The notes beneath the pieces were generated by a model. The model searched no databases. It saw nothing but the letters and a program-made list of their open reading frames with translations, and was not told the DNA's origin. Both the position numbers and the translations under genes were made by a program. Of a stretch of DNA of 64,000 nucleotides, positions 1-9,334 are shown piece after piece. Source of the DNA: Edwardsiella piscicida. GTDB taxonomy: Bacteria > Pseudomonadota > Gammaproteobacteria > Enterobacterales > Enterobacteriaceae. Each line of letters begins with the position of its first letter. Within the stretch, counting starts at the first letter, position 1. The stretch is from assembly GCF_001896205.1 (NCBI RefSeq), contig NZ_MPNU01000001.1:735317-799316 (forward strand), written 5' to 3'.

Positions 1-2203
1 CCAGCGGCTGTGGGCCGCTGCGGGTGATGATATAGCTTATCCAGCCGCCGTTTTGATACTGCAGCGGGCGTCCAAGACGGTGATTGTAGTCGTCGGCCAG
101 ACGCGCGGCGCGGACGTGCGGCGGGACGTTGCGCTGGTACTCGGCCAGCGGGCGTCGCAGGCGCTTGCGGTAGATCAGTTGGTCGTCAAATTCCCCCGCG
201 AGCAGGCCGTCGGCGTAGCGACGAATCACGTCGCGGTAGCTCTGGCCGAGAAACACCCGGCGATAGAGCTCCTGTTGAAACCGCTGCGCCAGCGGCGTCC
301 AGTCGCTGCGCACCGTCTCCAGCCCTTTAAACACCAGCCGATCGCCGCACAGCCCGGCATAGCGCTTTTTGCTGCCGAGATCGGCGCCGCGCAGGGTGGG
401 CATCAGAAAGCGGCGATAGTGGCACTCATACTCCAGCTCCAGCGCGCTCTCGAGCCCATATTGCTGTGACAGATGCTCGCGCCACCAGGCGTTGACCCGC
501 TCGGCCAGCGCCTGGCCAATGGCTTCGGCCTGGGCCTCATCGTGCGGCTTACCCAGCCAGACAAAGGTAGAGTCCGTATCGCCGTAGATCACCGCATAGC
601 CCTGCGCTTCGATCAGGCTACGGGTCTGGCGCATGATCTCATGGCCGCGCAGGGTAATAGAGGAGGCCAGGCGGGGATCGAAGAAGCGACAGGCGCTGGT
701 GCCCAGTACGCCGTAGAAGGCGTTCATCAGGATCTTCAGCGCCTGCGACAGCGGCGCATTGTCCTGACGTTTGGCCGCCTCGCGTCCCTGCCACAGCTGG
801 CGCACGATCTCCGGCAGGGCGTGGCGGGTGCGCGAGAAGCGGGCGCCGAGAAATCCGGGGACGCTGTGGGTGTCATCCGGCTGCTCTCCGCCGACGGCCA
901 GTCCGACGGGGTCGATCAGAAAGGAGCGGATGATCGCCGGATACAGACTCTTGTAGTCCAACACCAACACGGAGTCATACAGCCCTGGGCGCGAGGCCAT
1001 GACAAAGCCGCCGGGGCTGGCCTGCGGCGCCACCTCGCCGAGGGAGGGGGCGACATACCCCAGCCGGTGCATGCGCGGTAGGTACAGGTGGCAGAATGCG
1101 GCGACGGAGCCGCCGCTGCGATCGGGGGCCAGCCCGGTAACGCTGGCCCGCTCCAGCAGGAACGGCATCAGGGCGGTGTGCGCGAAGATGCGCGTCACCA
1201 GCTCGCAGTCCTTGAGGTTATAGTGCGCTAGCGCCGGTTTATCCTGACGAAAGCGCCGCGCGATCTCCGCCATCCGCCGGTAGGGATCGTCCAGCGCCTT
1301 GCCTTCGCCTAGCAGGGTCTGCGCCACGCTGTCCAGGCTGTAGGAGGGAAAGTGCCAGAAGGCGCTTTTCAGCGCCTCGATACCGTCGATGATCAGCCGG
1401 CCGGGGGCGCTGGCAAAAAAATGGCCGGCGCGAAAGCCGTGCTCTCGCCACTCCAGCGGCGTCGCCGCGCGCCCCAGCAGCAGGGGAACGCCTTCGCGCT
1501 CGGCGTGGCGCTGCAGGATCCGCAGATCGAACTGCACCAGATTCCAGCCGATGATGGCGTCGGGATCGTGGCGCGCTATCCAGCGATTGAGGGCGTCGAG
1601 CAGCGCGGCGCGGCTGGCGACGTACTCCAGCGTGAAGTCCAGCGCCTGCGCATCGCCGTTGGCGGGGCCTAGCATATAGACGATGCGTTGATCGCAGCCG
1701 TGCAGGCCGATCGAGTAGATCTCTCCCTGGGGGCTGGTTTCAATATCCAGCGACACCGTACGCAGCGTTGGGCGGTAGTGGGGGTGGGGTTTAATCCGGG
1801 CTTCGGTGCCCGCTGCGTCGCCGCAGAACCACAGCGGCGCATTGATAAAGCGCTCCATCAGGTAGCGATCCGCGGGCCTGATATCGGCCTCCAGCAGTGG
1901 GATCCCCTGCTCCCCGAGGCGCCTTTCGATCTGCTGAAGCTGGCGGTAGCCGCGGCAGTACAGCGCCAGTACCGGCCGGTGGTGGAAATCGTGCAGCGCC
2001 ACCGGACGTAGCTCGACGTCGGGAAAACCGCGCAGGAGGCGCAGCGCGGCATTACGCTGTGCGGCGTCCATAAAGGCTACCGCCGGCTCCGGCGGTAGGG
2101 TCAGGCAGCGGGGACCGTGCTCTGTGGCCAGCCACAGCGTAACGCAGACGCCCTGCGGCGTATCGCGCCAGTGACGGGTAAGGATAAAACCAGCGTGGGG
2201 CAT
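1..2203 (-). CDS. polB: DNA polymerase II (family B), C-terminus cut by window edge
   Basis: Family B DNA polymerase with 3'-5' proofreading, used in replication restart and translesion synthesis. The reading frame is open from an ATG at 2203 to position 1, giving 734 codons against 783 residues in E. coli, so about 49 C-terminal residues lie outside the window. The N-terminus ([18 protein letters not shown]) aligns directly with E. coli PolB. Visible motifs are the exonuclease SLDIET, polymerase motif [11 protein letters not shown], motif C YGDTDS and the [13 protein letters not shown] block. It lies downstream of thiQ on the same strand with a 132-bp gap. In E. coli this gene is SOS-induced; I could not see a LexA box in the gap. 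Identification is secure. Confidence 0.96.
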   Translation of the reverse strand, partial: MPHAGFILTRHWRDTPQGVCVTLWLATEHGPRCLTLPPEPAVAFMDAAQRNAALRLLRGFPDVELRPVALHDFHHRPVLALYCRGYRQLQQIERRLGEQGIPLLEADIRPADRYLMERFINAPLWFCGDAAGTEARIKPHPHYRPTLRTVSLDIETSPQGEIYSIGLHGCDQRIVYMLGPANGDAQALDFTLEYVASRAALLDALNRWIARHDPDAIIGWNLVQFDLRILQRHAEREGVPLLLGRAATPLEWREHGFRAGHFFASAPGRLIIDGIEALKSAFWHFPSYSLDSVAQTLLGEGKALDDPYRRMAEIARRFRQDKPALAHYNLKDCELVTRIFAHTALMPFLLERASVTGLAPDRSGGSVAAFCHLYLPRMHRLGYVAPSLGEVAPQASPGGFVMASRPGLYDSVLVLDYKSLYPAIIRSFLIDPVGLAVGGEQPDDTHSVPGFLGARFSRTRHALPEIVRQLWQGREAAKRQDNAPLSQALKILMNAFYGVLGTSACRFFDPRLASSITLRGHEIMRQTRSLIEAQGYAVIYGDTDSTFVWLGKPHDEAQAEAIGQALAERVNAWWREHLSQQYGLESALELEYECHYRRFLMPTLRGADLGSKKRYAGLCGDRLVFKGLETVRSDWTPLAQRFQQELYRRVFLGQSYRDVIRRYADGLLAGEFDDQLIYRKRLRRPLAEYQRNVPPHVRAARLADDYNHRLGRPLQYQNGGWISYIITRSGPQPL

Positions 2204-2335
2204 ATTCACTCGGCAGGCTCCCGGAGCAAAGGGCTGGCGGTGGTAAGGCCGCGATTCGTGCGGCGTTCCGCGACGCGCCGCACACCGTCGGGTTATTGTG
2301 CAGGGGATGGCGTTCGCTGTCCAACGCCGGGCGAG

Positions 2336-3049
2336 CTATTCGGCCTGCTCTGGCACCTTGCGTCCCAGCAGACGCGCCGCCGCGACCGACCCGGTCAGCA
2401 GGGCGGCGGTGGGGCCGTCGTATGCGATATGGCCATCGTCAATCACCAGGGTATGCGGTGCGATGCGCGCCGCATCGTCCAGGTTGTGCGATACCATCAG
2501 CAGGGTCAGCTGTCGCTGACGGCAGACATCATCCAGCAGCGTGAGCATTTCGGCCCGCAGGGCGGGATCCAGGGCAGAGAAGGGCTCATCCAGCAGCAAA
2601 ATCGGCTGACGGCGCAGCAGGCAGCGCGCCAGCGCGGCCCGCTGACGTTGGCCGCCGGAGAGCTGGCCGGGGAGCCGCGGCAGGTAGTCGTGAATACCGA
2701 CCAGTTCGGCGATATCCGCGAGCCGACGGCGCTGGTCGTCGTCAAGCCGCAGTCCGGGATCCAGCCCCAGCCCCAGATTTTGGGCGATGGTCAGGTGGGC
2801 GAACAGGTTATGCTCCTGGAACAGCATCGATACCGGGCGCTGAGACGGGGGTGCGCAGCGGCAATCGATGCCGTTGAGGTACAGATCGCCGCTGCTCGGT
2901 GCCAAAAATCCAGCGATGAGGCTCAATAGGGTACTTTTCCCTGCGCCGCTTGGCCCCAGGATGGCGATGCGTTCGCCGGCGGCGGCGTGCAGGCTAAAGC
3001 TCAGGGTCTGTTGCTGATAGCGGTAGAGCAGATTATCCAGGCGGATCAT
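2336..3049 (-). CDS. thiQ: thiamine/TPP ABC importer, ATP-binding subunit
   Basis: ATPase of the ThiBPQ importer for thiamine and its phosphates; 237 residues, close to the E. coli 232. Motifs are Walker [10 protein letters not shown], signature LSGGQRQR, and Walker B ILLLDEP followed by the D-loop SALD. I chose the ATG at 3049 because the protein then begins MIRLDNLL like other ThiQ proteins, a GGAG lies 9 bases upstream, and the ATG overlaps the thiP stop as ATGA. A longer frame back to 3103 lacks support. It is the last gene of the thiB-thiP-thiQ operon and is therefore under the TPP riboswitch ahead of thiB. Confidence 0.95.
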   Translation of the reverse strand: MIRLDNLLYRYQQQTLSFSLHAAAGERIAILGPSGAGKSTLLSLIAGFLAPSSGDLYLNGIDCRCAPPSQRPVSMLFQEHNLFAHLTIAQNLGLGLDPGLRLDDDQRRRLADIAELVGIHDYLPRLPGQLSGGQRQRAALARCLLRRQPILLLDEPFSALDPALRAEMLTLLDDVCRQRQLTLLMVSHNLDDAARIAPHTLVIDDGHIAYDGPTAALLTGSVAAARLLGRKVPEQAE

Positions 3050-4653
3050 GGCGATTTTCTCCCGGCGGGCAGACGCTCCAGCAGGCTGAAGAGGGTCAGA
3101 CAAAACAGCAGCAGCAGCAGGGCGGTGACTGCGCCGTCGGCGCTGCGATAGGCGCCGAGCTGTTGATAAAGGTAAAAGGGTAGGGTGCGGAACTGTTCGC
3201 TACCAAACAGGGCGACGACGCCAAAATCACCCAGCGAGAGGACGCAGGCAAAGGCCAGCGCCTGCGCCAGCGGGCGACGCAGCGCGCGCAGCTCAATCCA
3301 GCGCAGGCGATTGAGGCCGCCGATGCGCAGCGACAGACACAGCGGATCATAGCGTTCGGCCAGATCGCGCATGGGGTATTCGAGTACCTTCATCGCGTAG
3401 GGGATCGCCATCAGCGCGTTGGTCACCATCACTAATAGCCCTGGCGATGTGGGCAGGCCGATCGTGGCATTGAGCAGCAGGAAAAAACCGGTCGCCAGCA
3501 CGATTCCCGGCATGGCCAGGATCAGCATGCCGCACAGCTCCATTCCCTGCGCACGCCAGCGCTGGCCGCGCAGGCTCAGCTCGCGGCTGCTCCACAGCAG
3601 CATCATGGTCAGCGTGACCGCCAGCGCGCCGGCGCCCAGCGCGATATACAGCGAGGTTCCCAGAGCCTGCCACAGGGCCGGCTGTCGCAGGACGCTGCCG
3701 AGCGCCTGGTTGAGTCCATCGACGATCACCGCCAGCAGCGGCGGCAGCAGCAGCAGTAGGGCGAGGCCTATTGTCAGCGTATCGCTGAGCTTTAGCCGCA
3801 GCGAGTCGCGCGTATCGCGCCACCGCATACGCCGGGTGTGTCCGACCGGCAGGATGCCGGAAAGCCGCTGGCTGAGCAGCACCAGGCCGAGGCAGCATCC
3901 CAGCTGTAGCAGGGCTAGCTGAGCGGCGCGCGCCGGGTCATAGTCGTAGCTGAGCGCCTGATAGATGGCCAGCTCGATGGTGGTGGCCTGGGGCCCGCCG
4001 CCCAGCGAGAGCACCGTGGCAAAGCTGGAGAAGCACAGCATGAAGATCAGCGCCCCGGCGGGCGGCAGCTGGCGGCGCAGGTAAGGCCACTCGACGAAGC
4101 GCAGGATCTGGCGGGGCGACATGCCCAGCTGGGCGGCGAGCTGACGCTGTTCAACCGGGATAGACTCCAGCGCCTGCAGCAGCAGGCGGGTGGCCAGCGG
4201 CAGGTTGAAGAACACATGGGCCAGCAGGATCCCCTGCAGCCCGTAGGGGCTGAAGCGGTAGTCAATGCCCAGCGTCTGGCACAGTAGCGCCAGCCATCCC
4301 TGGCGACCATACACGCTCAGCAGCCCGAAGACGGCCACCAGCACTGGCAGCACCAGGGTCATGGCGCACAGGCGCAGCAGTAGCGTCCGCCCGGGAAAGC
4401 GGCGGCGGAACAGCGCGATGGCCAGCGCGATGGCCGGCAGCAGCGACAGCAGCGTCGAGAGCAGCGCCTGCCAGAAGCTGAAGCGAACGACATGCCACAG
4501 ATAGCCATCCCGCCACAGCGCCGCTGGCGCGGCGGCGGGGGCGCTATACCACAGCGCGCCGAACGCCAGCAGGGCGATCCCCAGCAGCAGCGAGGCGGCC
4601 AGCGCGCCCGGCCATAGCCAGCGGGGGATCAGCGGCTCAGGGCGCTTTGCCAT
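3046..4653 (-). CDS. thiP: thiamine/TPP ABC importer, permease
   Basis: Inner-membrane permease of the thiamine importer; 535 residues, the family's usual size (E. coli 536). It is a fused double permease: two BPD-type halves, each with about six hydrophobic segments and an EAA-like loop (near QLAAQLGMS in the first half). Long identical blocks with E. coli ThiP include [20 protein letters not shown]. The ATG at 4653 gives [13 protein letters not shown], matching E. coli MATRRQPLIPGWL; an upstream GTG at 4665 is less likely. The start lies inside the end of thiB (25-bp overlap) and the stop overlaps the thiQ start, so the three genes are probably translationally coupled. Confidence 0.95.
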   Translation of the reverse strand: MAKRPEPLIPRWLWPGALAASLLLGIALLAFGALWYSAPAAAPAALWRDGYLWHVVRFSFWQALLSTLLSLLPAIALAIALFRRRFPGRTLLLRLCAMTLVLPVLVAVFGLLSVYGRQGWLALLCQTLGIDYRFSPYGLQGILLAHVFFNLPLATRLLLQALESIPVEQRQLAAQLGMSPRQILRFVEWPYLRRQLPPAGALIFMLCFSSFATVLSLGGGPQATTIELAIYQALSYDYDPARAAQLALLQLGCCLGLVLLSQRLSGILPVGHTRRMRWRDTRDSLRLKLSDTLTIGLALLLLLPPLLAVIVDGLNQALGSVLRQPALWQALGTSLYIALGAGALAVTLTMMLLWSSRELSLRGQRWRAQGMELCGMLILAMPGIVLATGFFLLLNATIGLPTSPGLLVMVTNALMAIPYAMKVLEYPMRDLAERYDPLCLSLRIGGLNRLRWIELRALRRPLAQALAFACVLSLGDFGVVALFGSEQFRTLPFYLYQQLGAYRSADGAVTALLLLLFCLTLFSLLERLPAGRKSP

Positions 4654-5624
4654 GCGCGGATCCACTCAGCTCGGTGCTGTGCGACGTCGTCGGCGGTAAA
4701 GCTGAGCGTCTTCTGCGGCTTGGGCAGGGCGGCGAAGGCCGGCGGTAGCGCCACCGCTGTCGTCGGATACATCCAGTTGCCGGTCGGGATGGCATTTTGG
4801 AACGCCGGGGTGGTAATGAACTGCATAAACTGGTGCGCCAGCGCCGGCTGGGGGCTGTGCTTCAGTACGCCGGCGACCTCGACCTGCAGGTAGTGGCCTT
4901 CGTCAAACATCGCCGCGGCATAGCGATCGCTGTGCTCTTCGATCTGGTGGTAGGCCGGCGAGGTGGTATAGCTGAGGACCATGTCCGCTTCGCCTTTGAG
5001 GAACAGGCCATAGGCTTCGCTCCACCCTTTGGTGACGGTGACGGTCTTTTGCGCCAGCTTCTGCCAGGCGGCTGGCGCCTGATCCCCGTAGACCTTCTGC
5101 ATCCATAGCAGCAGGCCAAGCCCCGGGGTGCTGGTGCGCGGGTCCTGATAGATGACGCGCCACTTTTCCGGGCCCTCAACCAGCTGTTTCAGGCTGGTCG
5201 GCGGATTGTTAACTCGCTGGCGGTCATAGACAAAGGCGAAATAACCGTAGTCATAGGGGACAAAGTTGGCGTCGTGCCAGCCGCCGGGGATCTGCAGTCC
5301 GCGGGTGTCCGTCTGGCTGGGGCTGAATAGCCCGCTGTGCCGGGCGGCGGTCAGCAGGTTGTTATCCAGCCCCAGCACGACGTCGGCCGGGCTGTTTTTC
5401 CCCTCCATCCGCAGGCGGTTAAGGATGGCGACGCCGTCCTCCAGCGGGACCAGCTTGAGCTCACAGTGGCAGGATTGTTCGAAGGCCTGCTTGATCTTGG
5501 GCCCGGGTCCCCAGTCGGCGGCGAAAGAGTCATAGGTGTAGACGGTCAGAACGGGCTTGTCGGCCGCCTGCGCCAGCAGCGAGGCCGTCAGTAGGGCCAG
5601 AGTCGAAAACAGTTTTTTTAACAC
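4629..5624 (-). CDS. thiB: periplasmic thiamine-binding protein
   Basis: Periplasmic substrate-binding subunit that captures thiamine, TMP or TPP for ThiP/ThiQ. It has 331 residues. The start is a GTG at 5624 with a GGGAG Shine-Dalgarno six bases upstream; the peptide then begins with a typical signal sequence (KKLFSTLALLTASLLAQA) followed by the family block VLTVYTYDSFAADWGPGP. Other conserved stretches are RVIYQDPRTSTPGLGLLLW and QNAIPTGNWMYP. It is the first gene of the operon, with a TPP riboswitch about 60 bases upstream. A longer frame to 5681 would run towards the riboswitch and is unlikely. Confidence 0.95.
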   Translation of the reverse strand: MLKKLFSTLALLTASLLAQAADKPVLTVYTYDSFAADWGPGPKIKQAFEQSCHCELKLVPLEDGVAILNRLRMEGKNSPADVVLGLDNNLLTAARHSGLFSPSQTDTRGLQIPGGWHDANFVPYDYGYFAFVYDRQRVNNPPTSLKQLVEGPEKWRVIYQDPRTSTPGLGLLLWMQKVYGDQAPAAWQKLAQKTVTVTKGWSEAYGLFLKGEADMVLSYTTSPAYHQIEEHSDRYAAAMFDEGHYLQVEVAGVLKHSPQPALAHQFMQFITTPAFQNAIPTGNWMYPTTAVALPPAFAALPKPQKTLSFTADDVAQHRAEWIRAWQSALSR

Positions 5625-5682
5625 TTTGCACTCCCTTGGTGGCGGTGGCAAAGGTCTTTGAGCAGCAGCGGGCTCTCTCAAA

Positions 5683-5758
5683 TCCCTCCGCCGGTATTAA
5701 CCGGATCAGGTTCGACGGGTATGCTCTCAGCCCGACGATCCGCCGGGCACCCCGTTGA
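5683..5758 (-). promoter_or_regulatory. TPP (THI-element) riboswitch upstream of thiB
   Basis: Read on the minus strand this segment contains the conserved thi-box core: GGGGTGCC near the 5' side, GGCTGAGA, ACCCGT, GAACCTGATC, GGTTAATACCGG and AGGGA in the right order. In E. coli the equivalent leader (also detected as sRNA SroA) lowers thiBPQ expression when TPP binds. The distance to the GTG start (about 58 nt) suits control of translation initiation. Boundaries are approximate. Confidence 0.93.
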
Positions 5759-5805
5759 GACGGCGCTTATTGTAAAGAGCGCGTGCGTGATTAGAAAGAC
5801 GTTTG

Positions 5806-7485
5806 TTAACGGGAGGCGGCCGGAGGATGCTCCGGCGGGGCAAACCAGGCCGACTTGAAGTCAAACCAGCCCAGCGTATTCATGCGCACCCCGCGCATGC
5901 TGTGCTGGCCGTGCAGCTTGAGCCAGTGGTGAAACAGCGGATGCAGCTGATGTCGCTGCACTAGCTGCTGACTCCACTCCGCCACCGGCAGACGCTGCTC
6001 ACGCCAGCGGCAGGCCTCGCTGGCCAGATCCAGCCCGGTGCAATGGCTCAGCAGCGGCAGTTCGTACAGCATGGCAAAAATGGAGAACTCCAGCGGTAGA
6101 TAAAAGTTGGCGCTGCCCAGCCACAGATCGCTCTCGGCGGCGCCGTCGTGCCAGCGGGTATAGTCGATCTCCTGCATTTCCAGCGTGACGCCGTGCGCCG
6201 CCAGCAGCGGCTGTAGCGCCTGATAGAGGGCGTGGAACTCCGAATGCTCGCTGTAGAAGGTGATTCGCAGGTGAGTCAGCTGCGGGGGCTTAGGGCGATC
6301 GCTGAGCATCTTATTGTGGTGCCAGCGCGGCAGCAGGCCGTAGGCGGGAGACCAGTAGCGCTGGTGCAGGTGGCTGGCGTTGTTCAATAGGGCGATGGGA
6401 TTGATCGTCTGACACAGCCAGGCGCGCACCGCCGGATCGCGCATCTGTGCGCTGCGCTGGTCGAACAGCATAAAATAGCAGCCCTCCTCCAGGCGACTCT
6501 CCAGCTCGTCACCGCCGCTGCCGTCGGCCTGCAGCTGCACGCCGGCGTGAACCAGCGCCTCGGAGATTTCCGGCAGTACCCAGATATTGACCTCATCGAT
6601 CAGCGCCCGGTAGCCAAAGTAGCCGTCAAAGGCGCGGATCTTCAGCTGGCTTTGCGTATTGCGAACGACCTGATAGGGGCCGGTGCCGACGGGGAGACGG
6701 GCAAAGTCGCGCATCTCCTGCCACTCCTGCGGCAGGATCATGGCCGGGACGCTGCCGAGCAGCCAGGGGAGCCAGGCATCCTCCGCCAGCAGATGGATAT
6801 CGATGACGTGCGGGGTAGGGGAGGCGACCTGCGCGATATGGCGGAACAGCGGCAGCGTGCGCAGGCGCTCCAGCGAGGCGATCACGTCGGTCATCGTCAG
6901 CTCGCGCCCGTGGTGAAAGTGGATCGCCGGGCGCAGATAGAAACGCCAGTGCAGCGGGGTCAGCGGCTGCCAGTGGTGGGCCAGATCCGATTCCAGTTCC
7001 CCGTTTTCCTCATTTATGCGGGTGAGGCCGCTGAAGATCTGTCGGGCCAGATGGGTCTCCGAGCGGCGTAGCGGCGAGGCGGGCTGTAGCCCGAGCAGCG
7101 GGCGGTAATAGAGGATTCGCAGGATATGGCGCCCCTGGCGGAAGCTACGCCCCAGCTGCGCCAGCAGCATCTGGCGCGCGCTGTCGCGATCGCCGACCAG
7201 CTGCACCAGCTGCTCAAAGTGATCCTGCTCCATCAGCTCTTCGGCGCGCAGCTGCTGCACCTCAAGGGCGCTACAGAGAAAGGCGAGGCGCGAACGTTTT
7301 CCACGTCCGCTGACGGCCTGCCAGCTCAGCCAGCCTTGCTGCTGCATGGCGTTGAGCAGGGTACGAACGTGGCGACGTGAGCAGTTTAGCGCCGCGGCCA
7401 ACTCGGCCAGCGTGGTATCACAGCCGTTGCCCTGACAGTGCTGCCACAGGCGAATAAATTGATGCTGCAGGCGCGGGGTAGCCAT
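5806..7485 (-). CDS. sgrR: sugar-phosphate stress transcriptional activator SgrR
   Basis: Transcription factor that senses sugar-phosphate stress and activates the divergent small RNA gene sgrS. It has 559 residues (E. coli 551). An N-terminal winged-helix DNA-binding domain (about residues 1-110, with [20 protein letters not shown]) is followed by a solute-binding-protein-like domain related to SBP_bac_5 ([35 protein letters not shown]). The C-terminus [20 protein letters not shown] matches E. coli almost exactly. It is divergent from sgrS with a short shared promoter region, as in other enterics. Identification is firm. Confidence 0.95.
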   Translation of the reverse strand: MATPRLQHQFIRLWQHCQGNGCDTTLAELAAALNCSRRHVRTLLNAMQQQGWLSWQAVSGRGKRSRLAFLCSALEVQQLRAEELMEQDHFEQLVQLVGDRDSARQMLLAQLGRSFRQGRHILRILYYRPLLGLQPASPLRRSETHLARQIFSGLTRINEENGELESDLAHHWQPLTPLHWRFYLRPAIHFHHGRELTMTDVIASLERLRTLPLFRHIAQVASPTPHVIDIHLLAEDAWLPWLLGSVPAMILPQEWQEMRDFARLPVGTGPYQVVRNTQSQLKIRAFDGYFGYRALIDEVNIWVLPEISEALVHAGVQLQADGSGGDELESRLEEGCYFMLFDQRSAQMRDPAVRAWLCQTINPIALLNNASHLHQRYWSPAYGLLPRWHHNKMLSDRPKPPQLTHLRITFYSEHSEFHALYQALQPLLAAHGVTLEMQEIDYTRWHDGAAESDLWLGSANFYLPLEFSIFAMLYELPLLSHCTGLDLASEACRWREQRLPVAEWSQQLVQRHQLHPLFHHWLKLHGQHSMRGVRMNTLGWFDFKSAWFAPPEHPPAASR

Positions 7486-7540
7486 AAATGGGGATCTCTT
7501 GTCTGAAAGGCATCTATTTTTCTTTCCCTATATTACGCAG

Positions 7541-7643
7541 ATACTGTCGGCAGATGAAAGAGGGTATCTCTCCGACATCGAAGAGTGTTTCTGAGTAAAG
7601 GTGCTTTTCACCGGCCAGCGATCGTCGATCGCTGGCTTTTTTC
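7541..7643 (+). ncRNA. sgrS: SgrS-like Hfq-dependent small RNA, short form without sgrT
   Basis: Located exactly where SgrS sits, divergent from sgrR. The 3' half copies the E. coli SgrS architecture: a segment GTGTTTCTGAGTA (7585-7597), a small hairpin GGTG-CTTTT-CACC (7600-7612), then a 10-bp terminator stem (7614-7636) with a T tail. The segment can pair with the remembered E. coli ptsG ribosome-binding region (TACTCAGGAGCAC) as 13 contiguous pairs, two of them G-U. A TATATT box at 7529-7534 would put the 5' end near 7541, and a 5' stem TGTCGG/CCGACA (7545-7577) follows. The RNA would be about 103 nt against 227 nt in E. coli; no SgrT-like frame is visible. The 5' end is inferred. Confidence 0.85.
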
Positions 7644-7675
7644 TGTTTTCAGTCGGTTGCGGTGGGAAAACAGGG

Positions 7676-7796
7676 TACTCTGTGGCGGCGTTGATGTGAT
7701 AGCGCCAGCGCGGTGCTTCGGCTACGGCGTCGGCGTTCGCGCAGCGCGCGCGACCTGCGCCGGGCCGACGCGGCGTGGGCGGATTCCCACAGAGTA
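7676..7796. repeat. widely spaced 10-bp inverted repeat upstream of the DASS transporter
   Basis: TACTCTGTGG at 7676-7685 is matched by its exact reverse complement CCACAGAGTA at 7787-7796, about 100 bp apart and both in the leader of the downstream transporter gene. The intervening DNA is very G+C rich with several short CGCG-type palindromes, so the transcript could fold into one long structure. Function unknown; chance cannot be excluded. Confidence 0.4.
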
Positions 7797-7819
7797 AGAG
7801 AAGAAAAGGATGGCACCCT

Positions 7820-9292
7820 ATGGATAAACTGACGCCGTTAAAGCCCCTGCCCGCCCTGATTGCGCTGGCGATTACCCTGACCCTCTGGTTTATTATCCCG
7901 GCGCCGGCCGGCGTGAGCGCCAATGCCTGGCAGCTTCTGGCGCTGTTCGTGGGCACCATTGCCGCCATTATCGGTAAAGCGCTGCCCATCGGCGCGGTTT
8001 CGGTGGTGGCGATTGCGCTGGTGGCCCTGACCGGGGTGACCGCACCCGGAAAACCGGCGGCGGCGCTGAACGACGCCCTGAGCGGCTTTTCCAACGCCCT
8101 GATCTGGCTTATCGGCATTTCAATCATGGTCTCGCAAAGCCTGAACAAAACCGGGCTGGGGGAGCGGATCGGCTACTGGTTTATCGCGCTGTGCGGCAAA
8201 CGCACGCTGGGGATCGCCTATGGCCTGGCGCTGGCAGAGACCTCGCTGGCGCCGGTGACGCCGAGCAACACCGCCCGCGGCGGCGGGATCATTCACCCGA
8301 TCATGCGCTCGATCGCCGATAGCTTTGGCTCGCATCCGCAGCCGGGATCAACGGAGAAAATCGGCCGCTATCTGTCGCTGGTCAACTACAACATCAACCC
8401 GATCACCTCGGCGATGTTCATCACGGCAACGGCACCCAACCCATTGATTGTCAACCTTATCGCGAAAGGCACCGGCCATGAGTTTGAGCTGACCTGGGGT
8501 GCCTGGGCGCTGGCAGCGCTGTTGCCAGCGCTACTCTCACTGCTGCTGATGCCGCTGGTGGTCTACTGGCTTTATCCGCCGCAGATCCGCCATACCCCGG
8601 ATGCCCCGCGCTTTGCCCGCGAACGCCTACGGGCGCTGGGGCCGATTTCTCTGGCAGAGAAGATCACGCTGGCGGTATTCCTGCTGTTGTTAGTGCTGTG
8701 GGCGGATATTCCGGCCTGGCTATTGGGCGATGGCTGGTCGGTCAATGCCACCACGGCGGCCTTTATCGGCCTGGCTATTCTGCTGTGCAGCGGGGTGCTC
8801 AGCTGGGATGACCTGCTGAAGTGCAAAGGGGCGTGGGATACGGTGATGTGGTTCGCCGCGCTGGTGATGATGGCGACCTTCCTCGGCAAGCTGGGGCTGA
8901 TAGCCTGGCTTTCCCAGAGCGTTAGCGCGCTGATCGATGGCATGGGGATGCACTGGGTCGGCGGTATGCTGCTGCTGACGCTGGTGTATGTCTACGCGCA
9001 CTACTTCTTTGCCAGCACCACGGCACACATCACCGCCATGTTTGCCGCCTTCTTTGCCGCCGGCCTCGCGCTGGGCGTGCCGCCGGCGCTGTTTGCGCTG
9101 GTGCTGGCCTTCTCCTCCTCGCTGATGATGTCGCTGACCCACTACGGCACCGGCACCGCGCCGATTATCTTTGGCTCCGGCTATGTCACGCTCGGGGAGT
9201 GGTGGAAGACCGGGTTTATCCTCAGCGCCGTGAACCTGGCGCTGTGGCTCAGCGTCGGCAGCCTGTGGTGGCACTGGCTGGGCTATTGGTGA
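7820..9292 (+). CDS. DASS-family (CitT/TtdT-like) anion:Na+ or antiport transporter
   Basis: Inner-membrane transporter of the divalent anion:sodium symporter family, which moves di- or tricarboxylates or sulfate. It has 490 residues and about 12-14 hydrophobic segments. Family motifs are LAPVTPSNTARGGGIIHPI (first SNT motif), NPITSAMFITATAPNP, and near the C-terminus MSLTHYGTGTAPIIFGSGY. The ATG at 7820 is preceded by AAGGA; an earlier in-frame start at 7775 is unlikely. It occupies the place of the sugar efflux gene setA beside sgrS in E. coli. The substrate cannot be read from sequence; resemblance to TtdT and CitT suggests tartrate, citrate, succinate or a related acid. Confidence 0.85.
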   Translation: MDKLTPLKPLPALIALAITLTLWFIIPAPAGVSANAWQLLALFVGTIAAIIGKALPIGAVSVVAIALVALTGVTAPGKPAAALNDALSGFSNALIWLIGISIMVSQSLNKTGLGERIGYWFIALCGKRTLGIAYGLALAETSLAPVTPSNTARGGGIIHPIMRSIADSFGSHPQPGSTEKIGRYLSLVNYNINPITSAMFITATAPNPLIVNLIAKGTGHEFELTWGAWALAALLPALLSLLLMPLVVYWLYPPQIRHTPDAPRFARERLRALGPISLAEKITLAVFLLLLVLWADIPAWLLGDGWSVNATTAAFIGLAILLCSGVLSWDDLLKCKGAWDTVMWFAALVMMATFLGKLGLIAWLSQSVSALIDGMGMHWVGGMLLLTLVYVYAHYFFASTTAHITAMFAAFFAAGLALGVPPALFALVLAFSSSLMMSLTHYGTGTAPIIFGSGYVTLGEWWKTGFILSAVNLALWLSVGSLWWHWLGYW

Positions 9293-9334
9293 CGCGGTGG
9301 CCGTCGCCGGTCTGCGACGGGCGGCGTTGCCATA

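Noticed and set aside
7554-7598. 14-codon ATG frame inside sgrS (MKEGISPTSKSVSE)
   Set aside because: It has no similarity to SgrT, no strong Shine-Dalgarno, and its 3' part is the conserved ptsG-pairing segment, so it is probably chance.
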